DNA of 64,000 nt from Enchytraeus crypticus (GCA_905160935.1 CAJHZI010000240.1:65001-129000); one strand, 5' to 3'; counted from the first letter of the stretch, positions 33,299 through 45,299 are shown. A program made the numbers and translations. The notes: generated from the sequence alone by a model not told the origin.

Positions 33299-36033
33299 CT
33301 CTTCTGCTCTAAATACCGGCACGCGTAACTGCATATTTAATAGTTTAATTAATCAGTAGTTAAACCAAGCAGTTAATTAAAAAATTAACCAATCAGTTTC
33401 TAAATTAAGGTAAATAAATCAGTAAATGTTTCAGTTATTCCATCAACGCATATTTTTCATGTAAAATAGCAAGTTCAATATAAAAAAGTAATAATAACAC
33501 AATAACACACGTTATAGTGAAATGACCAACTACGTTGATATCTATCACTTTTAATACCACATGCTAAATCCGTTAGGCAATTTAGTCCATTTTTCCTGTA
33601 ACCAGTCCAGTGAATGTCCGAGATTTTACTCTCAGGTCAGCGCGGCTGGGATTCGAACCCACGAGGGTTCAATTCACCTCAGGATCTGTCATTTAAAACT
33701 TCATGACGTTATCTACACCTCTAACCAATGAGCTATGGAGACATTCATAAATTTATAAAGGTGTAAGGGCTAATACACTACAATTTAAAAACATTCATTA
33801 CAAGGTAACTTTTTTAAAATTCATCGATAAAAGAAATAAATGTAAAAAAACAAAAATTAAATATTTGATAGATAGATAAGCAGACAAATGAAGACCAGCA
33901 CTACCTTTTAGAGAGTACCAAATTTAAAAAATATAAACCCAAGCAATTGAATCCGGTTAAATTAACCAATAGGAGGGAGCAATATTACGGTATTATGATT
34001 ATTTTTTGTTTTATTAACAACGAAAACTTTTTATAGCAGTGTCATAGACGAAATAGGTCTTCAAGACTAGTTAACAGAAAGAGGTCAATAATAGTAATAA
34101 GCTAAATAAAAATTACATTAAATTTAAATTTATATCTAAAAATGTCTATATATGAGTGGAACTTAAGATCATCTAGCAAAGCATCTAGCTTCAATCATCC
34201 TTTTATATATCAACTGCGTGTAATATGAACATGCAGGTGTCTTCATAGGAGAGAGTTCGGAGAGAGTTACTACAGATAGACAGATAATAAATGTATTAAG
34301 AAATAGAAAAAGAGTTGGGTAGGACACATTCTAAGGGGGGAAAGTTAACTAAAAGAGATCATAGAAGTCAGAACGGAAGGAAATAGAGGCAGAGGCAGGC
34401 CGAGATTAGGAATGCTACATGATTTAAAGATCCACTCGTATGTGGACATGAAGAGGAACACGGACGACAGAGAAGAGTGGAGGCGTTATGGACCTGTCAG
34501 TTGGCTGTGCACTAAGAGAGACTCGTGTAATAAATAAATACAAATATGTACACACAATTACTGTCCTATTTTTGCTAATTAACAATCAACACCGACAATA
34601 TGAGAGTAAAAACAACAAAGACATTTAAAGTGACATGTCAATGACAACATCGACCACTTTTGAACCAATCACATGCCGACGAGCCTAAAACAGGCAAGTA
34701 TCGTTAATTGCTTACCCGAGCAATTAAGACCGGCCCAGCCAATGGGACAGTGGCATGAGCATCTGTTAGGAATGTACACAAAAGTTCCTCCGTTCATACA
34801 GCGAGTCTCTCCTTTTAGTAGTCTGCAGTCTAAACAATCGATGAATCTGTTAATGAATCATTTGATGAAATAAGTTATATCAAATAAAGTTGAGTAAAAA
34901 ATCATTTGATAAAATTCAATGTAAGTTGATCATCTTCAATTCAAGTTAATCATCTTCATCTATTCAATGGAGAACATCCATTGTTTAGGAATTGGAAGTT
35001 AATCTTTATTATAGTTATATTTATTAGTTATATATTATTGCTCTTTCTCAACTATGTTCCTGAGTGAAAAAGACTGCAGCAAGCAACTATCATCCATTAC
35101 AATATCAAGCAGAATAGAAACAAAGCTAACTTAGCTAAGAAGATGGGTATAATAGAAAGTCCAATAAACAATGCACATGGAAAATTTGCGGAAAAATCAG
35201 TCCAAAGTTGGACACAATAAGTCAATGGAATTGTAAGTCAATCACTAATGTCATTCAATTAATCAACTAAACCAATCATATTGATATTGTAAATAGAATT
35301 TTAAATTTCCGTTTTGCAATCAATGATCGCCTACAGTATAGTTATAGATTACAATTAACAATGAATGTACTGTATATTAAGAAATCTATTTCAACATTTA
35401 AATGTAAATCAAATGATATACCACTCATGAAATACTCAATTAAAGGAAATGCAAAGGCCTATATATTATCCAAAATTTATGCTGTAAACCTATAAGGCAA
35501 TTAGGTCTACAATTCTCTAGATTTAATTTCAAAACAAATCAAATGGTGCATTCTAAATATATAAAAAATAAAAAATTACAATTAGAACTAAGTTGAGTTA
35601 ATTAAATTGATGTCAAAGAAATTAGAAATAAATTTAAAAGAAGATAAGCATACGATACCGCAGTTCTTGAGAGACGATGGACATCGTTCTGCAACATAAA
35701 AAAACAAACTATATTGTACAAATCCTGGGCTCGACCGTCACTGATATCGCTTTCGAGTGAGGAAACTGACGTTAACATTAGCTTTAAAAGTTTTAATCAT
35801 TAATGTTAGTACCATAATCAATCAATCAATCAATAAGAATTTAACGTCGGGTTCCTCGCCATAAGGCAATGTCAGGGACGTCATAATAAGCAACAACTCC
35901 ACTTATACATACTACTATCTACTGCATACCACAGGCCGCCTGTATGGACTTTCTGATCGATTGATTGATCGATCGATTGATTGATTGATTGATCGGTTGA
36001 TTTTTTTATTGATTGATTGATGGACTGATTGAT

Positions 36034-36064
<31 letters not shown>

Positions 36065-37573
36065 TTGATTGATTGATAGATTGGTTGATTGAATGATTGA
36101 TTAAATAATTTATTGATTGACCGATCGATTGATTGATTGACTGTTGGATTGATTGATTGATTAATTGATTGATTGATTGCTCACCCACACACAGAGAGTC
36201 GTTGTAACAGAAAGGCGTCCTCAGGTCACAATCACTGCAGGGCCAGCCTCGCCTATAGGGCGTCCTCTTGTTGTCTGCAATCCTATCACAAAACGTCAAT
36301 AAAAATCTCCGTCTAGGGTTCTGCCAAGTGGCAGGTCCTCCTTCAAATCAACAGCAGTACACGTACAAAACATTTATAAAAATCTCCGTCTATGGTTCAG
36401 CCAATTGACAGGTCTTCCTTCCAATCAACAACAGCATAATCAACAGAAGTACACAATATTAATAAAAAATAGCTGTCTAGTGTTTTGCCAGCTATAGGCT
36501 ACATAAGGTATGGTAAGGCATATACTTTTTGAAGGGATAAACTTTTTGATCTAGGGAGTAAAAGCTGTTAAAGCTAAGCTTAAAGTCAATTTCCTAACTC
36601 GAAAGCGATGTCAGTGACGGGCGAGCCCAGGATTTGAACCCCGCACATACTGATCCGCGGTCGAGTATCTTAACGACTTCGCCACTGGTTCCAGCCTATT
36701 ACAACGCTGCTTTCTTCAATGATAAAATCGAGCAATGTTGAACGAAATTCAATTCATCTATCAAAAGCAATTGTTTTCAAAAAATTCACAATAATATGTC
36801 CAAAACCAGTCCAAAGAGATGATGGAGCACAAGAGATTTCTCGAAATTTGTGAATTTTTTGAGATAAAGACAAAAGTAAATCTTTAAATAAATATATCAT
36901 CATAAATCGTTTGAAAACTTGCCTTGTATCGAACAGACAGGTGATGAGGCGGTATTTAGCTGAAGAAGGAGTTGGGCTAATTTTCGCGTTACCGCACAAT
37001 ATTTGACTGCAGCCAACACGCGAACTACTCGCCAATACAATCTACAAGTTAAATGTAAGTTAATAATAGTTAATAATAGTTAATTAAATAATAATTAGTT
37101 AATACTAGTTCATCAATTATATAATAAACTCAAAATCCTCATCAAAAGCATAACCCACAAGAAGGAATGGTAAATCACGACGCTCTTAAATGGATGAAGC
37201 ATGGACCGAAAGGAAGGAAGATACCCGAAAACTAGAGGCATTGGAAATGTAGATTTGAAGAAGAATGGAGAGGATTAGTTGGACTCAAAAGGCTACAAAT
37301 GAGGAAGTTCTAGAGAGAGTTGGCACAGATAGACAGTTGATAAATGTATTAAGAAATAGGAAGAAGAGTTGGATAGGACATATTCTAAGGGAGAAGTCTA
37401 CTAAACGAGATTACAGATAACAGAATGGAAGGAAATAGACGCAGAGGCAGGCCGAGATTAGGTATGTTAAGTGATTTAAAACCCACTCATATGTGGACAT
37501 GAAGAGGATGGCGGAAGACAGAGAAGAATGGAGGCGTTATATACCAAGGACCTACCAGTAGGCAGAGCAATAC

Positions 37574-37614
<41 letters not shown>

Positions 37615-39235
37615 AAACGACGAAATTAGGTTAGTCTGTTTTTTTCAACTTAAGAACCTACGGACAAGACATAGTTCGATGGAATGGTGTTTAATAGCAC
37701 GCAACTTACGTCAGTTATGTTGCGCGCTATGTACAAAACGTTAATTCTAATTGCATTATTATAAATATATTCATTAGGCTTTTCATTATATTTCTTTTAT
37801 TCATTATATACATTATATAGGCCTACGATATATCAATTAATATTAATTATATTCCATTCATTAAGCCTAATATTCATTATAATTATCCGTTATATTTATT
37901 TAATCATTTAATTTTATATGCTATTAGTTGAGATTTTAAACTAATCATATTAAAATCAATAGAACATTGTTTATTTATTTTGTTCATTTTCGTTGATTTA
38001 AGGATTCATTAAGTTCATGGTGGACTGATTAATAATTTGCTGGTTTCATTTTTCCCTGAGTACTTGATAGACAAATTGGCTCACACAATGTTATTTCGAC
38101 CGATCAACTTATTAAGTGACTGAGTATAATTTAATTCATTAATTTAATTATTGATTAACTGACTGACTGATAGACTGACTGACGACTGACTGATTGACAG
38201 ACTAACAGACCGACTAAAAGCTAAGGTTAACGTCAGGTTCCTCACTAGAAAGCGATGTCAGTAACGGGCGAATCCAGGATTTGAACCTCGAACATAATGA
38301 TACGCGGTCAAATATCTTACCTACATTGCCACTGGCTCCAGCTCCAGGTGCAGGGTTCAAATCCACCGCTTTATCAAGCAGGAAGCAGACTTTATAAACT
38401 TGGCCTGAGCATTTAAAGCTAAAAAGCTAAGTTTAACGTCAGTTTCCTCACTCGAAAGCGATTTGAAGATAAAGAACCTGTTTATAAGCAGCACAGGAAG
38501 GGTTCTCGGGGTTACACATCAGAACATGCTGCTTCTCCACACCCCATTCCCTCATAGCTCTTCTTATCAACAGCTCGTGGTTATCAGTGTCCTTATCAGT
38601 AACGTTATCAGTTAAAGCGATATCCGACTGATAAGATAGTCGGCCGAGGTCTTGACTATTGTAGCGCTCTGATGTCAGCTGAACATTGGAGATTGCGGAG
38701 AAGTCCTTTCTGCAGGTTTGAGCCCAGGCTGAGGTAGTCTCTTCCAAATCGTGGTCCCAATCCTAACATCAACAGAAACAATGACAATAATAACAATAAT
38801 AAAACTCCACTAATGGCAACAACTACCTAATAATTTCTTTAGACTACGATGTCTGAAGAAAATAATAACGACAAAAAAGCAATAGCAACAACAACAAAAT
38901 AACTACTAATTAGCTACTGGAGCAAAGTATAATAATAATAATAACAAAAATAAAAATAATAAATATATTTATTAATCGCCGCTTTGTGCTATATTTCACA
39001 GTAGCGCTGAATGGACGGTGAAGGTCAAGAACAGTGAAGGTCAAATCTCTCTCCATTTAATTCCTATTTTTTTCAAGATATTCATCATCGTTATCCAAAC
39101 AATCCTGTCAAAGGCCTTCTCAAAATCTACAAAGCATACAAAAACGTCATTTCAATATTTTAAGCTTCTTTCGCTATGAACCCGCATTAACCCTATTGCT
39201 TTTCTTGTGCCGCATACTATAAAATAAATATAAAG

Positions 39236-39286
<51 letters not shown>

Positions 39287-39445
39287 TAGTGTTCTGCCTA
39301 CTAGCAGGTCCATGGTATATAACGCCTCCACTCTTCTCTGTCTTCCACTTTCCTTCTCTTCATGTCCACATATGAGTGGGTCTTTAAAATATACATACCT
39401 AACATACCTAATCTCGGCCTGCTTCTGTCTCTGCCCTATATATAT

Positions 39446-39485
<40 letters not shown>

Positions 39486-40177
39486 ATGCCTACGTAAGTC
39501 CGTTTACCATTCATTGGTTGAGTCAGTAGCACGTCAGGACCTATTCGACTGAGGATCACTATAGGTGCAACGTGCAGGATTCAAATCCAGTAAGCGCGTC
39601 CCGTCTTTGGCATGCCTCTTACAAGACAGGGAAACTAGGACATTGATCTCGTCTTATGACTTTATCATTTTATCATCTTTAATTCAAGTATTGCAACTCT
39701 AAATCGTATTCAGTCTATTCGTGTCCCGGCCCTAGTCAACTAGGATTTAAGGGAAGAAGAAGAAGAAAAAAAAAGAAGAAAATGATGATGATGATGATTA
39801 AGATGATGATGATGATGATGATGAAGATGATGATGATGATGATGATGACGATAGTGGTGACGGCGATGATGACGATGACGATGACGATGATGAAGATGAT
39901 GACAATGATGATGATGTTGATTGCAACTCTAATTTTACGCATAGTCACTAACAGTAAAACTCTTCAGTAATTGCATTACCAGTCGTCTCATGTCGGAGGC
40001 GTGCATGGAAGAACGTTCCAGGTTGAAAGCTTCCAGCAGCGTCCATCTCCAGCTGTTCGTGACGTCATCAGCCATCACGTGACTTGTGGTTTGTGACGTC
40101 ACAATGGCGCCGCTAAGCAACAAGTGTACAAGCAGTATCTGCTGATAGCTCGTCTCGTCGAGGGTAGGCTTGACCAT
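31860..40177 (-). CDS. Secreted CAP (CRISP/PI15-like) protein with ShK domain, 6 exons
   Basis: Exons on the minus strand: 40177-39980, 38762-38478, 37041-36923, 36282-36185, 32693-32586, 32041-31860. All phases agree and give 329 aa. Order: a signal-like hydrophobic stretch (about 14-28, ILLVHLLLSGAIVTS); CAP domain (about 46-200: WDHDL, AWAQTC, REWGVE, SSSRVGC); a short Cys-rich hinge like that of CRISPs (PYRRGWPCSDC, about 209-232); a ShK domain (ECRDVNREIC...CPVTCGNC, 235-269); and a Ser-rich linker ending in a hydrophobic C-terminus (SIAAIVLNVAIN). CAP proteins are secreted and bind lipids or other proteins; no enzyme activity is implied. The usual CAP histidines and the GEN motif are missing. 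The C-terminal tail could be a GPI-anchor signal (inference). Most similar by eye to PI15/GLIPR/CRISP proteins; the exact family member is not assigned. Confidence 0.88.
32586..32693 (-). CDS. CAP/ShK gene exon 5: ShK domain
   Basis: Two bases, 35 codons and one base, carrying six cysteines in ShK order: ECRDVNREIC, then NGCASS, then CPVTCGNC. ShK domains are small disulfide folds found in many secreted animal proteins. The acceptor gattacag follows (GATT)n and the donor G|gtaggt is followed by AATC repeats. Confidence 0.9.
33490..33750 (-). mobile_element. S2 SINE, inverted
   Basis: A well-preserved copy including the 5' head (gataacgtcatgaag reversed) and ctgggattcgaacccacgag; sense to the CAP/ShK gene, in intron 4. 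Confidence 0.78.
34240..34535 (+). mobile_element. RTE-like retrotransposon C-terminal fragment
   Basis: Broken frames give ERVTTDRQIINVLRNRKRVG-like and GRGRPRLGMLHDLKIHSYVD + MKRNTDDREEWRRYG, the usual C-terminal end of RTE-type polyproteins (linker, then basic GRPR box). Confidence 0.65.
35715..35805 (+). mobile_element. SINE S1, 3' half
   Basis: Begins at box B (aaatcctgggctcgaccgtc) and ends ttagctttaaaagtttt. Confidence 0.65.
36185..36282 (-). CDS. CAP/ShK gene exon 4: Cys-rich hinge
   Basis: One base, 32 codons and one base, with PYRRGWPCSDCDLRTPFC then YNDSLCV. This matches the short cysteine hinge after the CAP domain in CRISP and PI15 proteins. The donor G|gtgagc is followed at once by AATC repeats on the sense strand. 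Confidence 0.87.
36560..36705 (-). mobile_element. SINE S1, inverted, in CAP/ShK intron 3
   Basis: A full copy: actcgaaagcgatgtcagtg, ggcgagcccaggatttgaac, ctgatccgcggtcgagtatc, acttcgccactggttccagc. Confidence 0.78.
36923..37041 (-). CDS. CAP/ShK gene exon 3: end of CAP domain
   Basis: This exon gives 39 codons plus two bases: IVLASSSRVGCSQILCG matches the CAP strand usually written VVWxxSxxVGC, and YRLITCLF matches the final strand YLVCNY. The acceptor is aacttgtag. The donor is AAG|gcaagt, a consensus GC donor. Phase 2 joins exon 4 to make Arg. Confidence 0.85.
37230..37605 (+). mobile_element. RTE-like retrotransposon C-terminal fragment, longer copy
   Basis: Broken frames give LERVGTDRQLINVLRNRKKS + WIGHILR and THMWT/HSYVDMKRMAEDREEWRR + YIPRTYQ. 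It ends in (GA)n at 37584-37612. Antisense to the CAP/ShK gene, between exons 2 and 3. Confidence 0.72.
38216..38345 (-). mobile_element. SINE S1, inverted, in CAP/ShK intron 2
   Basis: A full, diverged copy: tcactagaaagcgatgtcag, gcgaatccaggatttgaacc, acattgccactggctccagc. Confidence 0.75.
38415..38463 (-). mobile_element. SINE S1 3' fragment abutting a splice donor
   Basis: Contains taagtttaacgtcagtttcc and tcactcgaaagcgat, ending about 9 bases from the donor of CAP/ShK exon 2. Confidence 0.65.
38478..38762 (-). CDS. CAP/ShK gene exon 2: CAP core
   Basis: This exon gives 95 codons: DWDHDLEETTSAWAQTC is the CAP helix 2 signature, then MREWGVE and NPENPSCAAYKQ. The acceptor is gatgttag. The donor CAG|gttctt is weak, and a truncated SINE begins about 15 bases downstream of it. 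Confidence 0.88.
39285..39435 (-). mobile_element. RTE-like 3' fragment
   Basis: Contains gcctactagcaggtccatgg, ccactcttctctgtcttcca and catgtccacatatgagtggg, the reverse complement of the end of the 37230-37605 copy. Confidence 0.7.
39480..39979. other. CAP/ShK intron 1, exon 1 side: simple repeats
   Basis: Unique sequence, an R1 3' end (39715-39775), then (GAT)n to 39920. No exon is needed here because phases of exons 1 and 2 match. Confidence 0.6.
39980..40177 (-). CDS. CAP/ShK gene exon 1: signal region and CAP start
   Basis: This exon gives 66 codons from ATG. The hydrophobic stretch starts only after about 13 residues, long for a signal peptide n-region. LLEAFNLERS aligns with the usual CAP opening in which HN replaces FN; SDMRRL ends the exon. 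The donor is CTG|gtaatg, phase 0. Confidence 0.85.
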
Positions 40178-40253
40178 TGCTTGCTGGTACTGTCACTGTC
40201 TACTGAAAAACTAAAATAGTGACTTAATTTTATGCTGCCCAAGAGTAATGATA

Positions 40254-40289
<36 letters not shown>

Positions 40290-40299
40290 TAATAATAAT

Positions 40300-40400
40300 A
40301 ATAATTGCTCTCCAGCGATTCAATGCAGTCTGCTTCAGTGGCACTTTGGCTAAAGCGGCTTCCCAGAGTGCAGAGGAATTATTTTAATCGCTTTTATAAT
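40300..40400 (+). mobile_element. Possible family A 3' tail fragment
   Basis: Only a short match (gattcaatgcagtctgcttc) flanked on both sides by (AAT)n; weak. Confidence 0.4.
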
Positions 40401-40639
40401 AATAATAATAATAATAACAATAATAATAATATTAATATTAATATTAATAATATAAATAATACTAACAATAATATATTATAATAAGTATATATTTAAAGCG
40501 CCGCTCTATGCTAAATGCCCCAGTAGCTCTGAACGGACAGTGAATATCAAGTAGTCTGGTGGTATAACGCCACAACCGGTGTAGCGATTAGAACTCTGCA
40601 AGTTTGGAGTATGAGAGACTAATTGGTCTAAAACACAGA

Positions 40640-40935
40640 AATCATCATTCACTGTCGTATCTGCGTCAGTCGCCATTTATGAATGAAGTGAATTGAACTG
40701 TCGTGAGTTTGATTCTTGGCTGCGCTGATCTGAGAGCAAATCTCGGTCATTTACATGATGGCTGTTCGAAAAATGGAAGAAATTGTCTATATGAATCAAT
40801 CAGTAAGAATTTAAAGTCCGGTTCCGGTAACGGTTTTAACATGCGGTATTACAAGTGATAGATATCAGCATAGTTGATTTTCTCCATATTTTCACTATAG
40901 ACCTACTGTAGACTTTCACTATGGGCCTATGCGTG
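40640..40935 (+). mobile_element. S2 SINE, decayed, with an insertion
   Basis: Retains gtcgtgagtttgattcttgg, gctgcgctgatctgagagca and gtgatagatatcagcatagt. About 40 bp of foldback-family sequence (aagaatttaaagtccggttc) interrupts the body. Confidence 0.6.
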
Positions 40936-41128
40936 TCATTTTGGTTACTAATTAAATTTTTGTTATCCCTTTAGCATCTTTAACCTCAATTGTCTAGAGT
41001 ATATAGGCTATAGTGTTTATAAATAATAGTTTTACTGTTAATGACGCCATAATAGAAGATTATACAATATTCAATGTCACTGCAGCTTCACGAGTTTGTA
41101 CACTTATGACTAGAAATACATGCAGGTA

Positions 41129-41457
41129 TAGTGGCGGACTGGCTCTCAAAGGCCCACTGAGGAAATTTTTGCGACAAGAAGAATCAAATTACAACAGAAC
41201 CTGTAATTTCATGCAGTAGTTATTTTGGCAACGTTGTGATATTATATTCTTTCACTACTCCTCCTCCCGCTCCTAATATTTATTCGCCGGTTTTAGCCTG
41301 ATCTCAAGTGGTCAAATTTCACATTTTTACCGTTCAAATTCAAATTTTTCTTTCGCTTTCATTTAATTTTTTTGCTGCATGGGGCCCATGGGGTCCACAG
41401 GGTGAGGGGGACCCACTGAGGGATCCCTCAGTCCCTCACCAGGCCAGTCCGACCCTG
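41129..41457. mobile_element. hAT-type non-autonomous DNA transposon with 8-bp target duplication
   Basis: Starts tagtggcggactggc and ends gccagtccgaccctg; reversed, the end reads cagggtcggactggc, so the tips are inverted. An identical 8-bp flank TGCAGGTA lies on both sides (41121-41128 and 41458-41465). Tips of the CAG(T/G)G type and an 8-bp duplication are hAT features. The interior has no transposase. Confidence 0.72.
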
Positions 41458-41554
41458 TGCAGGTATAGTATATTATTTGTACACTTATCGAAAGTAGCAG
41501 CTAAATTATGTTCAGTGGTTAAAGTGGGAATTGCAGGCGAACTAGAGGAAAGGT

Positions 41555-41625
41555 CAGAATGTCATTTAGTACTTCATGACTTTATCTACACCTTTGACCA
41601 TTACGCTATTGAGACATTCAAATTA
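41555..41625 (-). mobile_element. S2 SINE 5' fragment, inverted
   Basis: Only the head remains: gtcatttagtacttcatgac and acgctattgagacattcaa. Confidence 0.55.
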
Positions 41626-42364
41626 CAAAAAAATAAACAATTAAAAAGTAAAAAGTAGGCCAAATCACAGGTATATAAGAAGTTCTCTCTAATGGCCTAC
41701 TTTGTTGGGCTAAATAATATTTAAAAAATAGTAAAAAACACAGATTCTTATGGTACCCCATGTACAATTGAGATTTCTTACGGAGCGCTACTGTGGCATT
41801 TAGCATAGATCTAGTGTTTTTTATTACTATTATTGTTTTTAATTTTAGTAGTAGTAGAATATTGTTATTAGTATTATTATTATTATTCGAGTTAATTATT
41901 AATTATTAATCGAGTTAATTATTATTAGAATTAAGATATGCATTTGTGACATGAAAATAATATTTTAATTGACCCTATTATATTTGATGCACTTTTATTG
42001 CTTAGCTTGTTGACTGGTTTTGCCAAATACATTTGATTTCAGTTTCTTACTAGAAAACCTTTATCGCATCAGTCATAGATCTTCACTACCAACTTAACTG
42101 CCACAACCAATATTGGACATGAAGTGTTAACGTGGTTTTAGAGTTTCTCAATGGTAACATTTCACAATTTGTTTGTAAACAAACTACGGCTAAAGAGTTC
42201 TAACTTAACATATACTGGTTATGGAGGTCACAAAGACCTGTAACACCAGTATTAGCTGTAATTTCATACCTCTAAACATAGAGACCAGACCGTAAAGGGG
42301 AAAAAAGATACAAACCGTGACAAGTTGATAGGCTTCAAAAGAAGAACATTAGAAAAAAAACTAA

Positions 42365-42586
42365 ACACCAACAAACCTCACACACACATAACCAGCTCAA
42401 GTATAAACTACACACAGGTATACAACTATGCAAAAATATACATACATGCACCAATGCATGTTCACATACATGTACATGCATACACATCAACACACATTTG
42501 CACATATACACATACAAAAATACATACAAACACTCAAATACTTAGATACATATACATACATACATATATCCAAACATACCCCACAT

Positions 42587-42631
<45 letters not shown>

Positions 42632-43090
42632 TACACACATAAATATGCACATATATACATACGTATACATACATACACATGCACGCACATACATACATAC
42701 ATACACACATATACATATATATACACACATACATTCACATATGTACATATATACACATATACACACATATATATACATGTACACACATATATACACACAT
42801 ACACATATACATATATACATACACATAAATATGTACACACATACACAATTACACATACACCTACATCTATAAATATAGAATACACTCACTTGTATATACA
42901 CACATCGTCCTTACAGACAAAAATATGCAAGCATGCATATAACTACATACTAGGCATATCAACAATTCGCAAAATATAGTCATACATTACATTACATACA
43001 TGCATATATGCAGAAACATACATAGACATACATACATGTGTACAGACATACCCACACCTACACATACACACACATACAAGCCTTACCCAC
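42365..43090. repeat. ACAT/CATA-type complex simple repeat
   Basis: Variable acatacatacacata sequence with a pure (TA)n core at 42590-42628. Long open frames on both strands (Tyr/Ile/Thr/His-rich) are artefacts of repetition. Confidence 0.92.
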
Positions 43091-43177
43091 ACTCATGAAT
43101 ACCTAGAAACCAAATACCCTCATGTGGTGTGCAACTAATCAGCCTATCTACACAAAACAAACAAATAATTTATAAAT

Positions 43178-43915
43178 TCAATGTATTTCTTTCCAATATT
43201 TATCTAGCCTATTCTTAAAAGCATTCACTGACTCTGCCTCTACTACATACTGAGGTAACACGTTCCATATATTGACAACTCTCTGACTGAAAAAGTTTAT
43301 TTTAACATCTAATCTGGATCTAACCTTTATTATTTTGAATCTATGTCCACTAGTTCTAGCATAATCAGATAATTTGAAAAATTCTCCACATTCGATTTTG
43401 TCAAAACCTTTAATTATTTTAAACACTTGAATTAAATCCCCTCTGGTGTGTCTATCTTCTAAACTAATTAGACCTAATACATCTAATTTAGATTCATAGC
43501 TTTGACCTCTACATTCAGTAATCATTCTAGTTGCTCTCCTTTGAACTCTTTCCATACATTTTATTTCCTTCCTTAAAAAAGGTGTTCACGCTTGTACGCA
43601 ATATTCTAATTTAGGTCTTACTAATGCTTTATATAATTTAACTATTACATCCTTATTATGACTTTTTATAGTTCTCCTAATTAAACCTAAAGTGCGATTA
43701 GCACAATTTACTGCTGATTTACACTGCTCTGAAAATTTTAGGGTATTATCAATAATGACACCTAGATCTTTTTCTTTAATAGATGATTTTAGTTCTTCAT
43801 TGCCAAGCTTATATTGATTACAACTATTTAGTTTAATTAGCTTATATTGATTACAACTATTTAGTTTAATTAGCTAATATTGATTACAACTATTTAGTTT
43901 AATGCGTTCAACTAT
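43178..43915 (-). mobile_element. CR1/Jockey-like retrotransposon, RT C-terminal part
   Basis: The frame 43555-43178 (MERVQRRATRMITECRGQSY, GDLIQVFKIIKGFD, VVNIWNVLP) is the usual end of CR1/Jockey-type RT proteins. Upstream on the same strand, after a stop, come DLGVIIDNTLKFSEQCKSAV and NRTLGLIRRTIKSHNKDVIV. At 43805-43915 a 33-bp unit is repeated three times, in frame. Confidence 0.82.
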
Positions 43916-45115
43916 GAAATTTAAAAAAATACACACAGAAATAGAAATCATGCTTCTAGACATGAGTAAGGTGTTTGATACTGTCAATAGAAATAAATTA
44001 TTAGAGGATGTAAGTAAAATAATTGATCAGGACGAACTGCATATAATATAACTTATCATTGATGATGTAATTTTAAGAGTTAAAAATGGAGATGTAACTG
44101 GAAATGAGTTTGAAACTAATATTGGAATACCACAAGAGATTGCCTAAGCCCGGTACTTTTCACATTTTACCTTGCAAATAGCTTAAACAAACATGAGAAC
44201 CAAATTCAAATAGCAAACCAAATTGAAGAGCACTCATACTCCAAAGAAGATATACCAGATGAAGAATTAATTCCTAATCATATTATAGAACATAACTATA
44301 GCATAAAGCGAGAAATAGGTATAAATATTGATCAGCAGTTTGCAGATGATATTGAATATGTAAGCACATGCAAAAATATAACAGACAAAATTCAAAAGGA
44401 AGTCAATGATAAACTGAATAAGAGAGATTAAAAACTAAACATGGAAAAAACAGAAAAATATACCATTGGAAACAACAATGATCAGGAATGGAAGAAATGC
44501 AGTATTTAGGTTCTTACTTGGATACTGAAAGAGACATGATCCATAGAAAGCAATTGTGTATGGCTATTTTTAATAAATACAAGATGAAACTAACAAATAG
44601 CAAAATAACAATGAAAACAAGAATAAATATATTCAATGCTTATATTATGCCAGTTTACTTATATAATAGTGAGCTATGGACATTAACTTCAAAACAGGAA
44701 CATGAAATTGACATATTTCATAGAAGTCTATTAAGAAAAATACTTAAAATATATTACCCTCACATTATAAGCAACGATAACTTATACATCAGAACAAATG
44801 AAAAAAATGGAGTCTTGCAATTAAAACACGAAGACTAAAATGGATAGGTCACTTACTTAGGTTACTGAACAATGCACCTGTAAAACTTGCTTTAAATGAG
44901 AATAAAAAATCTCAGACAAAACAAAGAGGTTGTCAAAATAAACAAACATGGATCAAATTAGTAAATAAAGATCTCAGTGATATAAATCAGAATTTGAACA
45001 TATTAGATGAGAGCATCTGTGATCTGGCTGAGGATAGAGCGAAGTGGAGTCAATTAACCTTGAAGCCTACTGCAGGGTCCAAATAGGACATAGCGCAGTC
45101 TCAATAGTAGTAGTA
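43900..45115 (+). mobile_element. Degenerate non-LTR retrotransposon RT (family D)
   Basis: LLDMSKVFDTVNRNKLLEDV, a stop, ETNIGIPQ (the usual QGD is lost), QFADDIEYVST (catalytic FADD), then the open frame 44488-44838 (YLGSYLDTERDMIHRKQ, MPVYLYNSELWTLTSKQE, FHRSLLRKI), then DLAEDRAKWSQL, and a (TAG)n tail. Several frameshifts and stops. Confidence 0.8.
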
Positions 45116-45299
45116 GTAACAATGAAATTTCAATGTCAAAATTTCATTAAAGTTATGGCAAGTCAAGAGGGCAGCATATAATTTAAAATTAGCTAATAAT
45201 AAAATAGCATGTATATACTATAGCTCTGAAAACGACTGATGTAAGACTGAAATCTGTAAAGATTCTGTCATCTCGATTGCCAATGAACAAATCTTTGAC

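Larger units (their letters stand above)
32694..36184. other. CAP/ShK intron 4: contents
   Basis: A 3.5-kb intron. It holds (CAAT)n at the exon 5 side, an R1 fragment (33000-33112, -), (CT)n/(CTAT)n at 33208-33302, the S2 SINE, an RTE-like fragment at 34240-34535, AT-rich unique sequence, an S1 fragment, a foldback-family fragment, and GATT repeats at 35950-36180 (AATC in the gene's sense). Confidence 0.65.

Noticed and set aside
42325-42979. Long Tyr/Ile/Thr/His frames on both strands
   Set aside because: Low-complexity ACAT and TA repeats; no conserved sequence.
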